DNA from: Limnanthes douglasii subsp. nivea
Taxonomy: Eukaryota > Streptophyta > Magnoliopsida > Brassicales > Limnanthaceae
Direction of reading: 5' to 3'
DNA: 64,000 nucleotides
Assembly: GCA_036936605.1 (NCBI GenBank)
Contig: JAUPFV010000004.1
Coordinates: 121,074,852-121,138,851 of the forward strand
This document shows, in pieces, positions 46,331-57,379 of the stretch. The notes under the pieces are model-generated. The model had not been told where the DNA came from. It worked only from the letters and a program-made list of their open reading frames with translations, and ran no database searches. Both the position numbers and the translations under genes were made by a program. The stretch's first letter is position 1, and each line of letters begins with the position of its first letter.

Positions 46331-46531
46331 GCCTCCTTAGTCCTCGTGAAGATTCTTTAGAAAGACTAACACATGCACCATTCAGGTCTTGTCTTGGAAT
46401 CCCTGAATTTCATTGTAAATAATTAACATGCGCTGAAGAGATAATTTTGAACTGACTTGTGGAATGATTAAGATATTTTCACATATATCCTTCGGAGATG
46501 GCATAGTCAGATATGTTTCTGTACACGTATT

Positions 46532-49213
46532 ATGAATACACTAAACCCACGACTTATTCTTTTAGTGGTAAATTATGATGATGGTTGGAGACGATTCCAC
46601 TTCTATAGAAATAATTACCGGTGGAGACCCTTCAACTTCCCGAGGGTTGTAGATGTTAGGCTTGTGAAAAAAGGATGTTGGGATTTTCCAACAGTTCTCT
46701 ATAAATGTTTCCCCCCTCATTTCCTCTGTATAAATTTTTTTAAAGAGAGAAGCTTTGCCTCTTTACCATCGCAACTTTTATCGTTTGTTGTTATAGTCGT
46801 CATAAACCATTCTTCAATGACGCCGATCTTTGAACTTGTATGTTTATTTCCAAAACAACTTTTTCTGAATGGTTATGTTTTTCGAATAAATTTGAAAATA
46901 ATAATTTAAGTAGAAAAGATGAAGGCTTTCGAGAATCCGAATGATGAATTATTATTAATCAAAACTTCGACTATCGAGGTATTTACCCATATAATAGACA
47001 TAGTATTTCAACTGAATCTCCATCCACTTCTCATTATTTTACGTAAAATAATTTATTCTTTAAGGCCAACACGTTTCCAAGGAGAAACAAGTCGTAGACG
47101 TCAATCAACTTTCATAGTGACGAGTTCAGATATCGAAGGAAACTTTTCTTCGAAAACATGTGTACAAAAAAGTTGTATAGGTCCAGAAAACTCCCAAAAA
47201 CAAAACTAAGAAAAAAGAGTATACCAAACAGACCCCACAATTTCTAAGATCATAGTCAAGGTTTTTAAACAAAAACAAAACTTATGTCCCCCGTGGACAA
47301 TAACTCAACACAAAACGTTTCCCTCTAAATCTAATCTGAGGCAGTTGGCTGATGAAGAAGTAGATGTTGATGTGGAGTCACTATTGGGAGATTCAGACCA
47401 ATTAGAAGGAAATGTCGGGGTCTTGAAGAAAGTTGAAGGGATAACCCAAAAATCTAAGAGCAACAAAGGCAAGGATAAAGAAATGGAGGAAGTGGAATTA
47501 CCTTATTCGTTGGCCGGACGTGTGAGGCCTAATTTTATAAGGTGAGGTACGCATATCTGATTGCTTTTTCCTAAATGCATGGTTTAACTTGATGTCATGT
47601 ATGATGGAATCAAATTTTTCAAATATCCAAATACCAATGAAGCAATTCACCGTGCTTGCTGGGTTGTCGAGGAATTATCGAATCCCTTTTCTATTTCCTT
47701 AACCTAAGAAGTGAGTATAATGTAATGACTGACATACTGAAGGATGAAAAGCTATGGAAGATATAGTTCTTCTTTATGAGTGACTATTGGGAGACCAAAA
47801 AACCCTCGAAAGACAATCCAAGCAACATCCCAACATTTTGGAAAAGTACACGTAATTCCTTGAGTTTTACTCATAATTTATACTTTTGTTTAGGTTCGTC
47901 ATTCATTTTAAACTCTTTTTTTGCAGCGATCCTGAAGTACTATTAGCAACACTTAGAAGTTTCTAAGGTTACTTTCAAAGTACTGCACCAATGGGTCGAG
48001 GAGAATTAGTTCAATGCCTTTCACAAATACTTCACTCTTAATAATCTATTTCAAAGTCATCTCTGGAGAACTAATTCCGAACATAATTTGTCATGGGTAG
48101 AATTTACCAACTCTATATCGTCCATTGACTATTCTTAACCGAATTGGGTATGTTGATGAAAAGGTTTACCTTCCAAAAAGGACAAGAAACCCTAGTCATC
48201 AGGTAGAGATAAGTTATGCTAACAAGCAAGGTTCGAAGAAAGATGTCATTGGTGTTAAGAAGGCAAATCAACCCGATGAACCCTTACCAGTAACGGTTAA
48301 GTATGATGTTAAAATGGGTAAGAAACCCGTATTAAAGAGAAATAAAAATTTGAGTGCCTAAAAAACATACAAGAGGAGAAAGGATAACAACGGAAAAAGG
48401 AAAAAATAATAAGCAGAAAATGGAGACCAGTTCGGAATTCGTCGCAATCATAGCTCAAGCGAGACTTTCTCCAGTGACTGAACCTCATTCCCTTTTGGTT
48501 CCAATGATAGATGCAATTTCCTATGATGATAATAAACTGATGAGTAATGTAGTTGAGATCAATTCAGAGGCTTCTGAACAATAATTTCTCGATCCGGAAA
48601 ACCCTATAGATATGCATTTTTGGTTGGAAGCAGAAGACACCATCGCCTACTCTGTGTTAGGCTTTATGAGGTCTATTTACAATTTTGAAAAGAGAAGTGA
48701 GAGCATAAAAATAAACAACATATTTGCTTAAATACGAATGCAAGCATCAGAAAAAAGCCTACGAAGAGCAAAATGAGTGTGCTGATGGTTTGAGAAGCCA
48801 AGCCGCGAGTGCTGACGAAGAGATTAAGCAACTAAAGAATTCCTCACAAATCCGAAATTGCTGAATTCCACTCATCGAGGAAAGAGAAGATCCAAAAATA
48901 TAAATACCATGGTAAAAATGATAAAGATTCCATAAAGCATTTGTCGACAGCCTTAAACGATCAAGATGCTCTTACTAAACAATTCGATGGGGAGTTGTCT
49001 TCATTCAAAACTCAAAATTTTAAAGATAAGGAAGTTGTAATGGATGAGTATGTTGATAAAATATTGGAGTCCTTATCTAAGAGAGATCTTCAATTAACTT
49101 TGATACGGTCTTTGGTACCGGAAGAGTTGTGGCTTAACGATATGGCCTTAGTAGATCAACTAGGTATTCCGATTGATTCAAATGATGAATTTTGTAATAG
49201 AAGTGAAAGTTGA
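46532..49213 (+). pseudogene. Antisense ORF region of the Tat element, degenerate
   Basis: Pieces on the plus strand, opposite to gag-pol: 47345-47545 (acidic then KSKSNKGKDKEMEE), a block near 47740-47850 reading KLWKI, stop, FFFMSDYWE (compare the WKxRFFFV block of the plant 'putative gypsy type transposon' domain), 48125-48584 (basic, KRTRNP, KKHTRGER), a coiled-coil-like part at 48720-49060 and 49033-49213 (VVMDEYVDKILESLSKRDL). A putative intron lies at 47852-47926. The function of such ORFs in Tat elements is unknown. This copy has at least five breaks. Two frames at 46532-46909 and 46919-47209 are less certain. Confidence 0.55.
47852..47926 (+). other. Putative 75-bp intron in the antisense ORF
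   Basis: Donor GTAATTCC at 47852 and acceptor TTTTTTTGCAG ending at 47926, with a T-rich interior of 75 bp. Sense before (NIPTFWKST) and after (DPEVLLATLRSF) is protein-like, but the frames do not join exactly as written, so decay or a different donor must be assumed. Confidence 0.4.
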
Positions 49214-49399
49214 GACTTCAAATATGGGAGCTCCAAGGGTAGGAAATAGTACGTCCTCAAATATTTAAATGGTTTAGACACCTCATTAAATCCTCATCGA
49301 GCCTCTAGGGTAGGAACTAGTATGTTCTCAGATATTTACATAAGAAAAATAAAAAATAGAGAATACAGTTTTTCTTTATAATTATTCGAGAAAGAGTCT

Positions 49400-50450
49400 T
49401 AAATTCTCAATATTCCATGAATGCTAAAGATGATTGTCTTCTCGATTTGCTAAGCGATATATACCATGCATAAATCTTTCAATAACTGAATAATACCCTT
49501 CCCAATTATGTGCTAACTTTCCTAGTATTGTATATATAGTAAGTAAAATTAATTTTTTATAACTATTTCCCGTACTTTAAATTCTCTCATTCGGAGCCGG
49601 GACACATATCTACTTCTCCTTAAGGTTTGATAGTGAAGAGATCCTAGATGGGCCCTTGTTTTCTTTTCTTCAATTAGGTCTAACTCAAATTTCTTTGCTA
49701 TATCATTATCTTTTTTGGAGTAATTTTCAATTCAAAATGATAGGAGAGTAAAATCAGCCGGGGTTACAACATCCATTCCATAAATTTAGGCCAAATGAGA
49801 TTATTGTGTTGCTATTTGGGGTATAAATTGATAAGCCCATAGTATGTCTTGTAGATAACTTGGCCATCCTTCAGTTGCCACTTCTAAATTCTTCTTCAAG
49901 CCATTGAGGATGGTTATGCTAACAATTTCTACTTTCATGTTAACTTGGGGGTGGAAACATGATGAAAAACAACGTTGAACCCATCGAGAAGTTCAAAATG
50001 CTTCCATGTCCTTATTTATGAATTAATGGCCATTATCGATCGTAGTTATTCTTGGGAATCCAAAAACCTATATCATATATTATGTAAGATACAATCAATG
50101 AGTTATTTGGACGTAATTCCGAAGAGAACTCATGCTTCCATCCACTTTAAAAAATAATCAACACCACAATTATAGCTTGATCGCCGCCGAATACCATTAG
50201 CAGAGGTCTAACCAAATCAAGCCTTCATCTATCTAAGGGTAATGCCTCATATATAGTTGTACATATAACATATGTATTACGTTCACAAACCGTTGACAAG
50301 GGGTAGCACCGTTAGACTAACTCTTTTGCATCTGCCATAATAGAAGACCAATAATATTCTGCCAATAAAACCCTTTTAGTTAAAGCCTTATAGCCATAAT
50401 AGGCATATCTCTCCCCATCGCGGAGTTCAAATAACATCATTTGAGATTCA
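49400..50450 (-). pseudogene. Tat integrase remnant
   Basis: Minus-strand sense: KRVLLAEYYWSSIMADAKEL (about 50390), RLDLVRPLLMVFGGDQAIIV (50190), then EIVSITILNGLKKNLEVATE, WPSYLQDILWAYQ, IYGMDVVTPADF, ELDLIEEKKTRAHL and, near 49500, KLAHNWEGYYSVIERF. This is the Tat integrase order with frame changes. The catalytic residues cannot all be traced. Confidence 0.8.
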
Positions 50451-50599
50451 TGAATCCCGAGGCATCGTAATAACGACTAAAATACTACTTGTAGAGGATA
50501 TCCCTGAGGACTATGAAACCATATGCTTTGAAACTTAGCCTTTTTGCCAATATTTTATCAATATCCAGAGTCCCTTTAGTAATAAATTATTTGATCTCA

Positions 50600-51600
50600 T
50601 ACCTCCAATCTTTATCTATGGTGGTTGATATTTGGAAGGCTTCTTTAGTTGTCGATTTAGATTTAGAGGTTATTACTATCGACGAGTACTCTTGTATTAG
50701 AATCCACAGATGTCCTTTGGTATAAGAAATAATAGTTAAGTATTCAACCATCGAACTTTCTACCCGTGGAAATTATTTGTACTTAACATACTTGGAGAAA
50801 AATGTTGTCTCTCTCATTGTCTTTAAATATTTTACCAAATGGTCTTTTTTAGATTTGATTATCATGTGACATGATTTATAAGTAGTTGTTAATCACTTAC
50901 CAAATAATATTTTCAGCACCGCAAATTTGTGCAAGCCTTAACCCGGCCAATGACACCTCATACTCTGCTTCATTATTTGATATTTTGAAACCAAAACGCA
51001 TTGGCTGATACATTGAATCTCTGAAGGCAGACACCAAGTAAACTTATGCTCCACAACATGAAATACTTGACCCCCCATAAGTTCGAACTGCCCATTCACT
51101 CATAGGCTTATTAAAATCTTGTTTATGATCTAGTCGCTTGGAATGAAATTCAGCCAGAAAATCTGCCACATCTTGTGCCTTAATTGTTGTTCATGGAGCA
51201 AACTCAATATCATAATCTTCAAATTATACCGACCACTTAATCATTCCATCGAATGAGCTTGGAAATACAATATCATTTTCCGAGCTGCTACTCAAGAGCT
51301 AAAGCTAACTTTAACAGCTTTAAATATCTTTTCTCGCCATCTAGAAAGCTTTTATTTATATAATCAACATGGCGCGAATAACCTTCAACTTCTTGAACGA
51401 ATACCGCGCTTACAACATAATTGGATACTGCTAAATAGAAACACAATATTTCACCCGCACTTGGTTTTGTTAATGTTTTCAAATAAGATAAATGTTCAAT
51501 ATTTTTATGAAGGCTTTATCACACTCCAAAGTCCAATCAAATTTCTTTGCATTTCTTAAATCCTAGAAAATGGTGCACACTTATCTCAAGAATACCTTGA
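50600..51600 (-). pseudogene. Tat RNase H and second (aRH) RNase H
   Basis: Frame 51288-51482: KPSAGEILCFYLAVSNYVVSAVF, YINKSFLDGEKRYLKLLKLALALE, the first RNase H. At about 50910-51000: KISNNEAEYEVSLAGLRLAQICGAENIIW, the second RNase H, whose NNEAEYE carries the catalytic Glu. The two are consecutive, as in Tat elements. Intervening frames are damaged. Confidence 0.85.
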
Positions 51601-52600
51601 TATAAATTTATTTAAAGCAGCTAGTCTTCCAATCATTTTTTGTACTTCTTTGATGGACCTTGGATGGATCATAACAATTAATACATTAAATTGTACAGAA
51701 TCAGATTGAATTCCCTTTTGATGTAGCCCAGAAAGTCCAAACAAAAACCTTTTTTTATTTTATTTTATTTTATTCAAATATCTTATATTATTCAAATATA
51801 ATTATATTAAGATTTGATTTTATTTTATTTTTGAATATTTATTTTATTTTCTTGTATTCTAATTTAGCGTTTTGAGAAGCTCTTATATAAAGCCTCGTAT
51901 GCCTTAAGTTATTTTAAGGTTTTGGAATAATATATTTTATCTCTGAAAATTTCATTATTTGTTACCCTTAGATTAGGTTTCATCATGTTACTCTTGAATT
52001 AGGTTTTCATCTATCGTTGCTTCTTCATCTATTTCCACTATGTCATCACCTTTTCACTGATAATATACCCCAAAAACTTCTCGAACCGCACTCCAAATGT
52101 AAACTTCTTTGGGTTCAATTTTAAATTGATAGCTTTTAGATTAGAAAACATTTTCTTCATATCGTAGAAATGATCTTCATCTCTCGTACTTTTTACTAAC
52201 ATATTTTCAGTTTAAACCTTAACATTTCTTCCAATATGATTAGCAAAGGCTTTATTCACCAAATGATAATAAGTGGCCCCATCATTTTTCAGACCAAAAG
52301 GCATAACTTTGCAACAATGAAGGCCCCTTCCTCTTATGAGCATGGTGTTCTTTTGGTCATTCGGATCCACCTGTAGCTGGTTATATCCTGCAAATACATC
52401 AATGAACTAAAACTATTTATTAGTAGAAGTTGAGTATATAAATTAATCAATTATGGGGACAGGAAACGGATCATTCGGAAAATATCGATTTAAATTTGTG
52501 AAGTTAACACACATACGTCCCTTTCCATTTTTCTTTTTCACTCGTACTGGGGTTCATGTCCATAAAAGGTACTGAGATTCCAGAATATGCCCCACTTTTG
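51600..52600 (-). pseudogene. Tat reverse transcriptase, split by the solo LTR
   Basis: From about 52560 downward: GRMCVNFTNLNRYFPNDPFP, FIDVFAGYNQLQVDPNDQ, VMPFGLKNDGATYYHLVNKAF, then NMLVKSTRDEDHF and FEKFLGYI. The solo LTR follows, and RT resumes with ISEKGIQSDSVQF, IKEVQKMIGRLAALNKFIS. The YVDD site reads TEN before MLVKS, so both catalytic Asp are lost. Confidence 0.85.
51719..52048 (+). repeat. Solo LTR of the small LTR element family
   Basis: 330 bp, starting TGATGTAGCCCAGAAAG and ending GTCATCA, with perfect 5-bp target duplications CCTTT (51714-51718 and 52049-52053). It resembles the LTRs at 18078-18404 and 18840-19172 in inverse orientation (shared TTTTATTTTATTTTATT, TCTTATATAAAGCCT, CATATGCCTTAAG-type words). 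Recombination between two LTRs has presumably removed the body. Confidence 0.93.
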
Positions 52601-53029
52601 TTATTCGATCTACCTCAACAATAATGATTTCATATTTTTAGCTGCAAAAACTCTTCATTTTTAGATCATAGAGCTTACATTGGATCATATTTCTAGCTTA
52701 TGGAAAATAATTCTTGCAAGGACACATGTTACACTCTACTGCAGACAATCCCAACTTAACCCCCAACGATGTATTTCAAACATTGATGAACCGTCGAAGT
52801 AACAACATGTATTCTCGATAATCAAGATCTACCAAAGATAACATTGTACGAAGTTAGGCCATCGAAGACTATAAAAAGCCATTTGAATTTATTTTTGAAA
52901 GGCATATTTTTTGAAGAGAGCATCACTTTTTAATTCTCCGATGACATTAGTAATTATCCAAGTGAACCCCACAATTGTTTTATTTTACCGGAGTATAACT
53001 AGAGGGTTTTGTCAATTATTAGTAGGGAT

Positions 53030-53110
53030 ACATGAACAATTTGTTTTCTAAGCTACATGTATCAATTAAGATCCTTCTAATTTAAGTCCCTTGACTGCAA
53101 CACCGATTAC
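53030..53110 (-). pseudogene. Tat protease remnant
   Basis: The minus strand reads IRRILIDTCSLENKLFM, matching the Tat protease block RRILIDxGSSxxxLF with Cys in place of the active-site Gly. Only this block is recognisable. Confidence 0.65.
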
Positions 53111-53559
53111 CATAACACCAACGAAATACAATGAATAGCATCAGATCATGGTAAAGATGAGAAAATATGTTTCCTTCTAACTGGATTGCCAAACTAACAA
53201 TGTGTCTCTTTCGTGACCAACTTGAAATCCCTAACATTGTATCCCCGCCAAAATAGTTAACGATTCAAAAATTTCAGAAAAATCTTTAACCTGCCTATCT
53301 TTTCAGGCTCATCTATTACCATAATACTGCCTCGATCATGATCAAAACCAAGATATTCTAAATCTACATCAAACTCATTATATGGAGCAGTGATAAACAT
53401 ATTATTTTCCTATTTAGAGGAAACTTATATTGCCTCAATTCAGACAATAGCCTGACCAACAATTGGAGTTTGTGATCAACCCCCTAATTGTGCTTTGAAA
53501 CATGTAGTTAATTTTCCATTTTTATTAGAGTTTGGATTTCTTGTTATAAATAATTCAAT

Positions 53560-55130
53560 CCTTCATATCATGACCTACATTATTGTGATATCAACAAAAC
53601 TGGGTATTTCAATTATCTCTCGGAGTTTGAATGGGTGATGGCCTTTTAAACTGAATAAAATACTTTGCATTGTCTTAAATGGTTGCAACATTCTCTATTA
53701 GTTTTGAAAAATGATCGGGTCGAACCCATTGCTTCCCCATAGATCTATATTGTTGACCTTACAGATGTTGGTTCACCAGAGGCCAATGTATATTCTGATT
53801 AGAGTCCTTCACACATGAACTGGTAGCCACTTGTGGCTATTGTTATTGAGAAACTGAATTAGTACTATGCATTATCTGCCTCTGTTGATGAGGTAACTTT
53901 AGCCTCTCCCTCTACTCTACTCGAATTTGTTTCTCAACTTGTAACGACAAAACCCTGAAGGACATTGCTTGTTTCCTAGTGGCATCATTATCCAATTCTC
54001 AGGGAGAAGCCCCTGCCTAAAAGAAGTTATAACTACTTGTAAAAAATAATCTTGGAAACCATTTTTAGTTACTACAAAGTGCTTAATGTAATCATTTATA
54101 CACTCTCAATCAATTCACGAAACTGAATTATCGTATCCATATTTCCATTTATTTCTTTGCTTCTCAGAAACTTCCTTCGGAAAGCCATCCAGAATATCTC
54201 AAAACTCCTGATTGACCCCTGCAGAAGCCGATTATACCATTTTAAAGCACTATATTCGAGGTCCTGGGAAAATGCCAGGCATAACAACTTATGATTATCG
54301 TCCAAATTCATCATGAAGTTTTTTAAATGTTTAAGGTGGTTATCCAGATATTTTATCCCAGTAAATTTTTTGAAATATCAAAATGCCTAGGCAGATAGCC
54401 AGAAAGGATCTTTGTAGAAAATGGGTGACTGCATCCAATTATGTCCCTGACTGAAGTGGTGACCTTCATTAACTTTTGTAAAGATACCATGTTCAGATTA
54501 TATAGTAAACTTATCAATCACTTGATGGTCTACACTATAATTTTATGAAGCTCATACCTTTTCCTCAAGTTATGTTTTTTCTTCTTTGATGTTTTCGTTT
54601 ATCCAAGAAGTTTTGTTGTTTGCTCGACGTGCGATGTCGATTAGAATCACCATGATTATTTCTCTTTTTACGATAATGATCGCTACTCGGAGAAGACAAA
54701 GATTCCTCAGACTCACATACAAAATTCTTGATAGATTCTAAAGAACTATAACGATTATTGGTCTTACGTTCCCTTTTCGAGGAATGGTGGATTGTTCGTG
54801 ACCTATCACTTTGATATTTTTTTAGATTATGCTGAGTACTTGAATCCACACCTTGTTCATTGGAGCCCTATTGTCCTCAAGTTTTTGGACTTCTGATCGA
54901 ATTTTACCCAGTGGGGTTATTACTGCTTCTTGTTAAGATCTTAATACTTAATTTCCTCTCGTAACAGATGCCATTGTTCTTGCATGAGCAACCGTTCTTG
55001 CTTTTCGTAGATAATATGCAGTATTTGGCCAGATTCTTCTTCGATCAAGACTACCTCGTTCAACTGGGCATATTCCATTTGCATTCTAAAATCCACGCTT
55101 CTGTAGATGCCGAAGGCAAAAGTTGACACT
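53560..55130 (-). pseudogene. Tat gag remnant
   Basis: Frame 54941-55129 (QMEYAQLNEVVLIEEES, then EKQERLLMQEQ) is an N-terminal charged part. Frame 54565-54849 is a very basic Ser/Arg/Lys-rich region. Frame 54096-54314 is the retrotrans_gag core (LLCLAFSQDLEYSALKWYNR, GSIRSFEIFWMAFRRKFL). Near 53560 the knuckle survives as FC, stop, YHNNVGHDMKD. Frames are separate, so gag is dead. Confidence 0.8.
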
Positions 55131-55167
55131 TAAGATTTTGGATGTCGTTATCCGGGTACCTTTATAG

Positions 55168-55187
55168 GCTCTCACCATGGTCGCCAA
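55168..55187 (-). other. Tat primer-binding site
   Basis: TTGGCGACCATGGTGAGAGC on the element strand, just after the LTR end ACGGTCA. It resembles the TTGGCGCCnnCCGTGGGG form used by Tat elements, not the initiator-Met type. Confidence 0.7.
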
Positions 55188-55545
55188 TGACCGTGTCAAT
55201 GATTTTTGGAGGGTTTTTAAGTAGAGACAAAAGAAACAATTTATTCTATGATGGACTATACACAGAGAATTGAGTTGCATATGATATAATATAGAGAGAT
55301 GATCTCTAATAGGTTAAGTAGAGAGTAGATTTTTTTCACCAGCTCTCACTAATGGATTTAAAGGCCTATTTATAGGAAAATTAACCCAATGTCCTAATAG
55401 GCTTATATGGTTCATCAACTCATTTATATCTAAAATTCATTATTGTTTAAATACTTCTAATTATTACACTTTATTATATCACATATAAAATAACCCTTTT
55501 TTTTCCGATTTTCTCTTTGATAAAATAGTTCTCATTATCATCAAA
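55188..55545 (-). repeat. Tat 5' LTR
   Basis: Starts TGACCGTGTC on the plus strand next to the PBS and runs to about 55545 where similarity with the 3' LTR fades. The outer end is approximate. Confidence 0.7.
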
Positions 55546-56089
55546 CATATGATGGCGAGCATTCATAAGAAAAGGTTATGCTCAGAAACTTATCGTCTCC
55601 ACCAGTATGATAATTTCACTAAAGGAAATAACGCTTCAACCACCTTTATGCCTTGATATCATCACCCTTATCTTGATAACTCGCCATTGTGGGTGCACCG
55701 ATAGTATCTTTTAAGAGAGGAAATTCTGAGGGCACGATATTCCCAAGTCCTAAGGTAGATCTAAACGAGGGGCTGTTAAGAGAAGCGGAAATAACTTCCA
55801 AAACCTCTCTCGTTCAATCAACATAAACCAAACTCTTTATAATTGTCACCATAGTAAAGTGATCCGGACCCATTAATGGACCAACAAAAGGTCATCCAAA
55901 ATATCCACATAACTTGTCAACCGCACTACAATAATAAGGTACCTAATTAAGGTCTATAATGGATTTGGAAATACCAACAACCTAACCCCATAGTCAACTT
56001 GTAGATCATTGGCATGTCAAAACTAACCTAGATATGATAAACACAACACAAAGTACAACTTAACCACGTCCCAATAGCTTCATAAAAAA
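55546..56089. other. Boundary zone between two Tat elements
   Basis: No clear frames. Some plus-strand text may be the N-terminal gag of the second Tat element, but I could not confirm it. Confidence 0.35.
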
Positions 56090-56109
56090 TTAAAATAAGA
56101 CTTGGATCT

Positions 56110-56420
56110 TAAATTTAATCAATACAAGATGGAGAAGTACGACAAGACAAACAACCCCGAGCATCATATTGAACAATTATGCAATGAGATACTGAGGTTC
56201 ATAGAAGATGATAAACTCTTATGTATAACAATTTTAATGATATTTTGAGGCAACACCTTCAAATATTTCAATTAACTGCCTATGGGATTGATCCATACCT
56301 TCGATATGATCTGGATATAATTTATAAACTAATTTATCAGAAGTAAGGTCATCCAATGAGATAATTATTACAATGATCGACTATAAAAAAGAGCCCAACA
56401 AAATGCTGATGGACAACAAA
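56110..56420 (+). pseudogene. Tat gag core (second element)
   Basis: Plus strand: KMEKYDKTNNPEHHIEQLCN, FIEDDKLLC, a stop, then LRYDLDIIYKLIY in shifted frames. This follows the gag pattern YDGxxDPxxHxxxF...F..D..LC...F...L. It ends about 250 bp before the Gypsy insertion. Confidence 0.6.
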
Positions 56421-56677
56421 AAGAGGGTTGTCAAATAAATAATAACTTGGAAAATTTCCATAAACTCATGTGATGTGTTACCTACAAGAATTCCATCCTC
56501 GTTGTCCTGTTGACCGGATATATTATAAAGTGAAAGACACTCTTATTTAGGAAACTCTTAGCCTAGACAAAAAATAAAATTCGATGAAACCATGCATATG
56601 GCGTTTCAAAGACGACCCGCCACATATCCTTCTTATCATCCAATGTAAAATCATACCTAGCCACTGTCTTGATGATA

Positions 56678-57216
56678 TGAACAATACCAATAAGTGTTGT
56701 GAAACTCGATAAGTAGACAATTTGTAAAACTATAAAAATGTATGATAATTGTTTGTTGAGTCTTAATCCTTCACCTATGAAAATTAAAACCATGACTACA
56801 AATTAAATGTTTGAACACCCCAAAAATATATTGATAAGTTCAAGATTTTGTCTAAAAATCAAGAGGATATACTTCACAATATGAGAATATTTTTGTAATC
56901 TAAATTGTATTTAAAGCTTACGAGACCTCATATTTGTAATTATTCTAACCTAAAATTATATAAGAGTCACAAATGAGAATTAAACACATAAATTAATAAC
57001 AAAGGCTTTTAGATTTCTAAAACATGCCAAAATACTAATATTAAAGCCATTTAATAATCATATCATACCAATTTGCTTCTTCTATGGTTGTGTTTTTTTA
57101 TTTCTTTAATCAATCACTTTAGTTGCAATAATGTGATGTTCATTTTAAACTATCTTGTTATTTTTAGAATCATGAGCCTACCATTTGAATTAACGCAATA
57201 ATTTTGGATTATCCCA
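56678..57216 (-). repeat. Gypsy 3' LTR (old element)
   Basis: Shares with 59761-60295: TATGAA start, GAAAC.TGATAA, CATTTGAATTA near the end and AATTTTGGATTA. Element-strand start TGGGATAATCC. Confidence 0.82.
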
Positions 57217-57379
57217 CCAAGTGATTTTATGAATTATTTATCTCCAATTCTTATCATTTGATTGTTAGAAAATGATAAAAAATATAGTCCAAAATCAATT
57301 ACCTCTCCACTAGAATAGTTAAGATATCAATCTCATTGATTTACATTATTCTCCATCTCTTGAGAATGATTTATCCTCA

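Larger units (their letters stand above)
45985..55545 (-). mobile_element. Tat-lineage Ty3/Gypsy element with antisense ORF
   Basis: LTRs (about 45985-46330 and 55188-55545) flank, in minus-strand order, PBS (55187-55168), gag, protease, RT (split by a solo LTR), RNase H, a second RNase H of the type with NNEAEYE, and integrase. A plus-strand ORF region (46532-49213) lies between integrase and the 3' LTR. The second RNase H and an antisense ORF at this position are known hallmarks of the Tat lineage (e.g. Retand, Grande). All sense-strand genes are broken and the LTRs are clearly diverged. Confidence 0.9.

Noticed and set aside
51719..52048. Possible intron inside the RT
   Set aside because: The exact TGATG...CATCA ends, 5-bp duplication and similarity to the LTRs at 18 kb identify it as a solo LTR.
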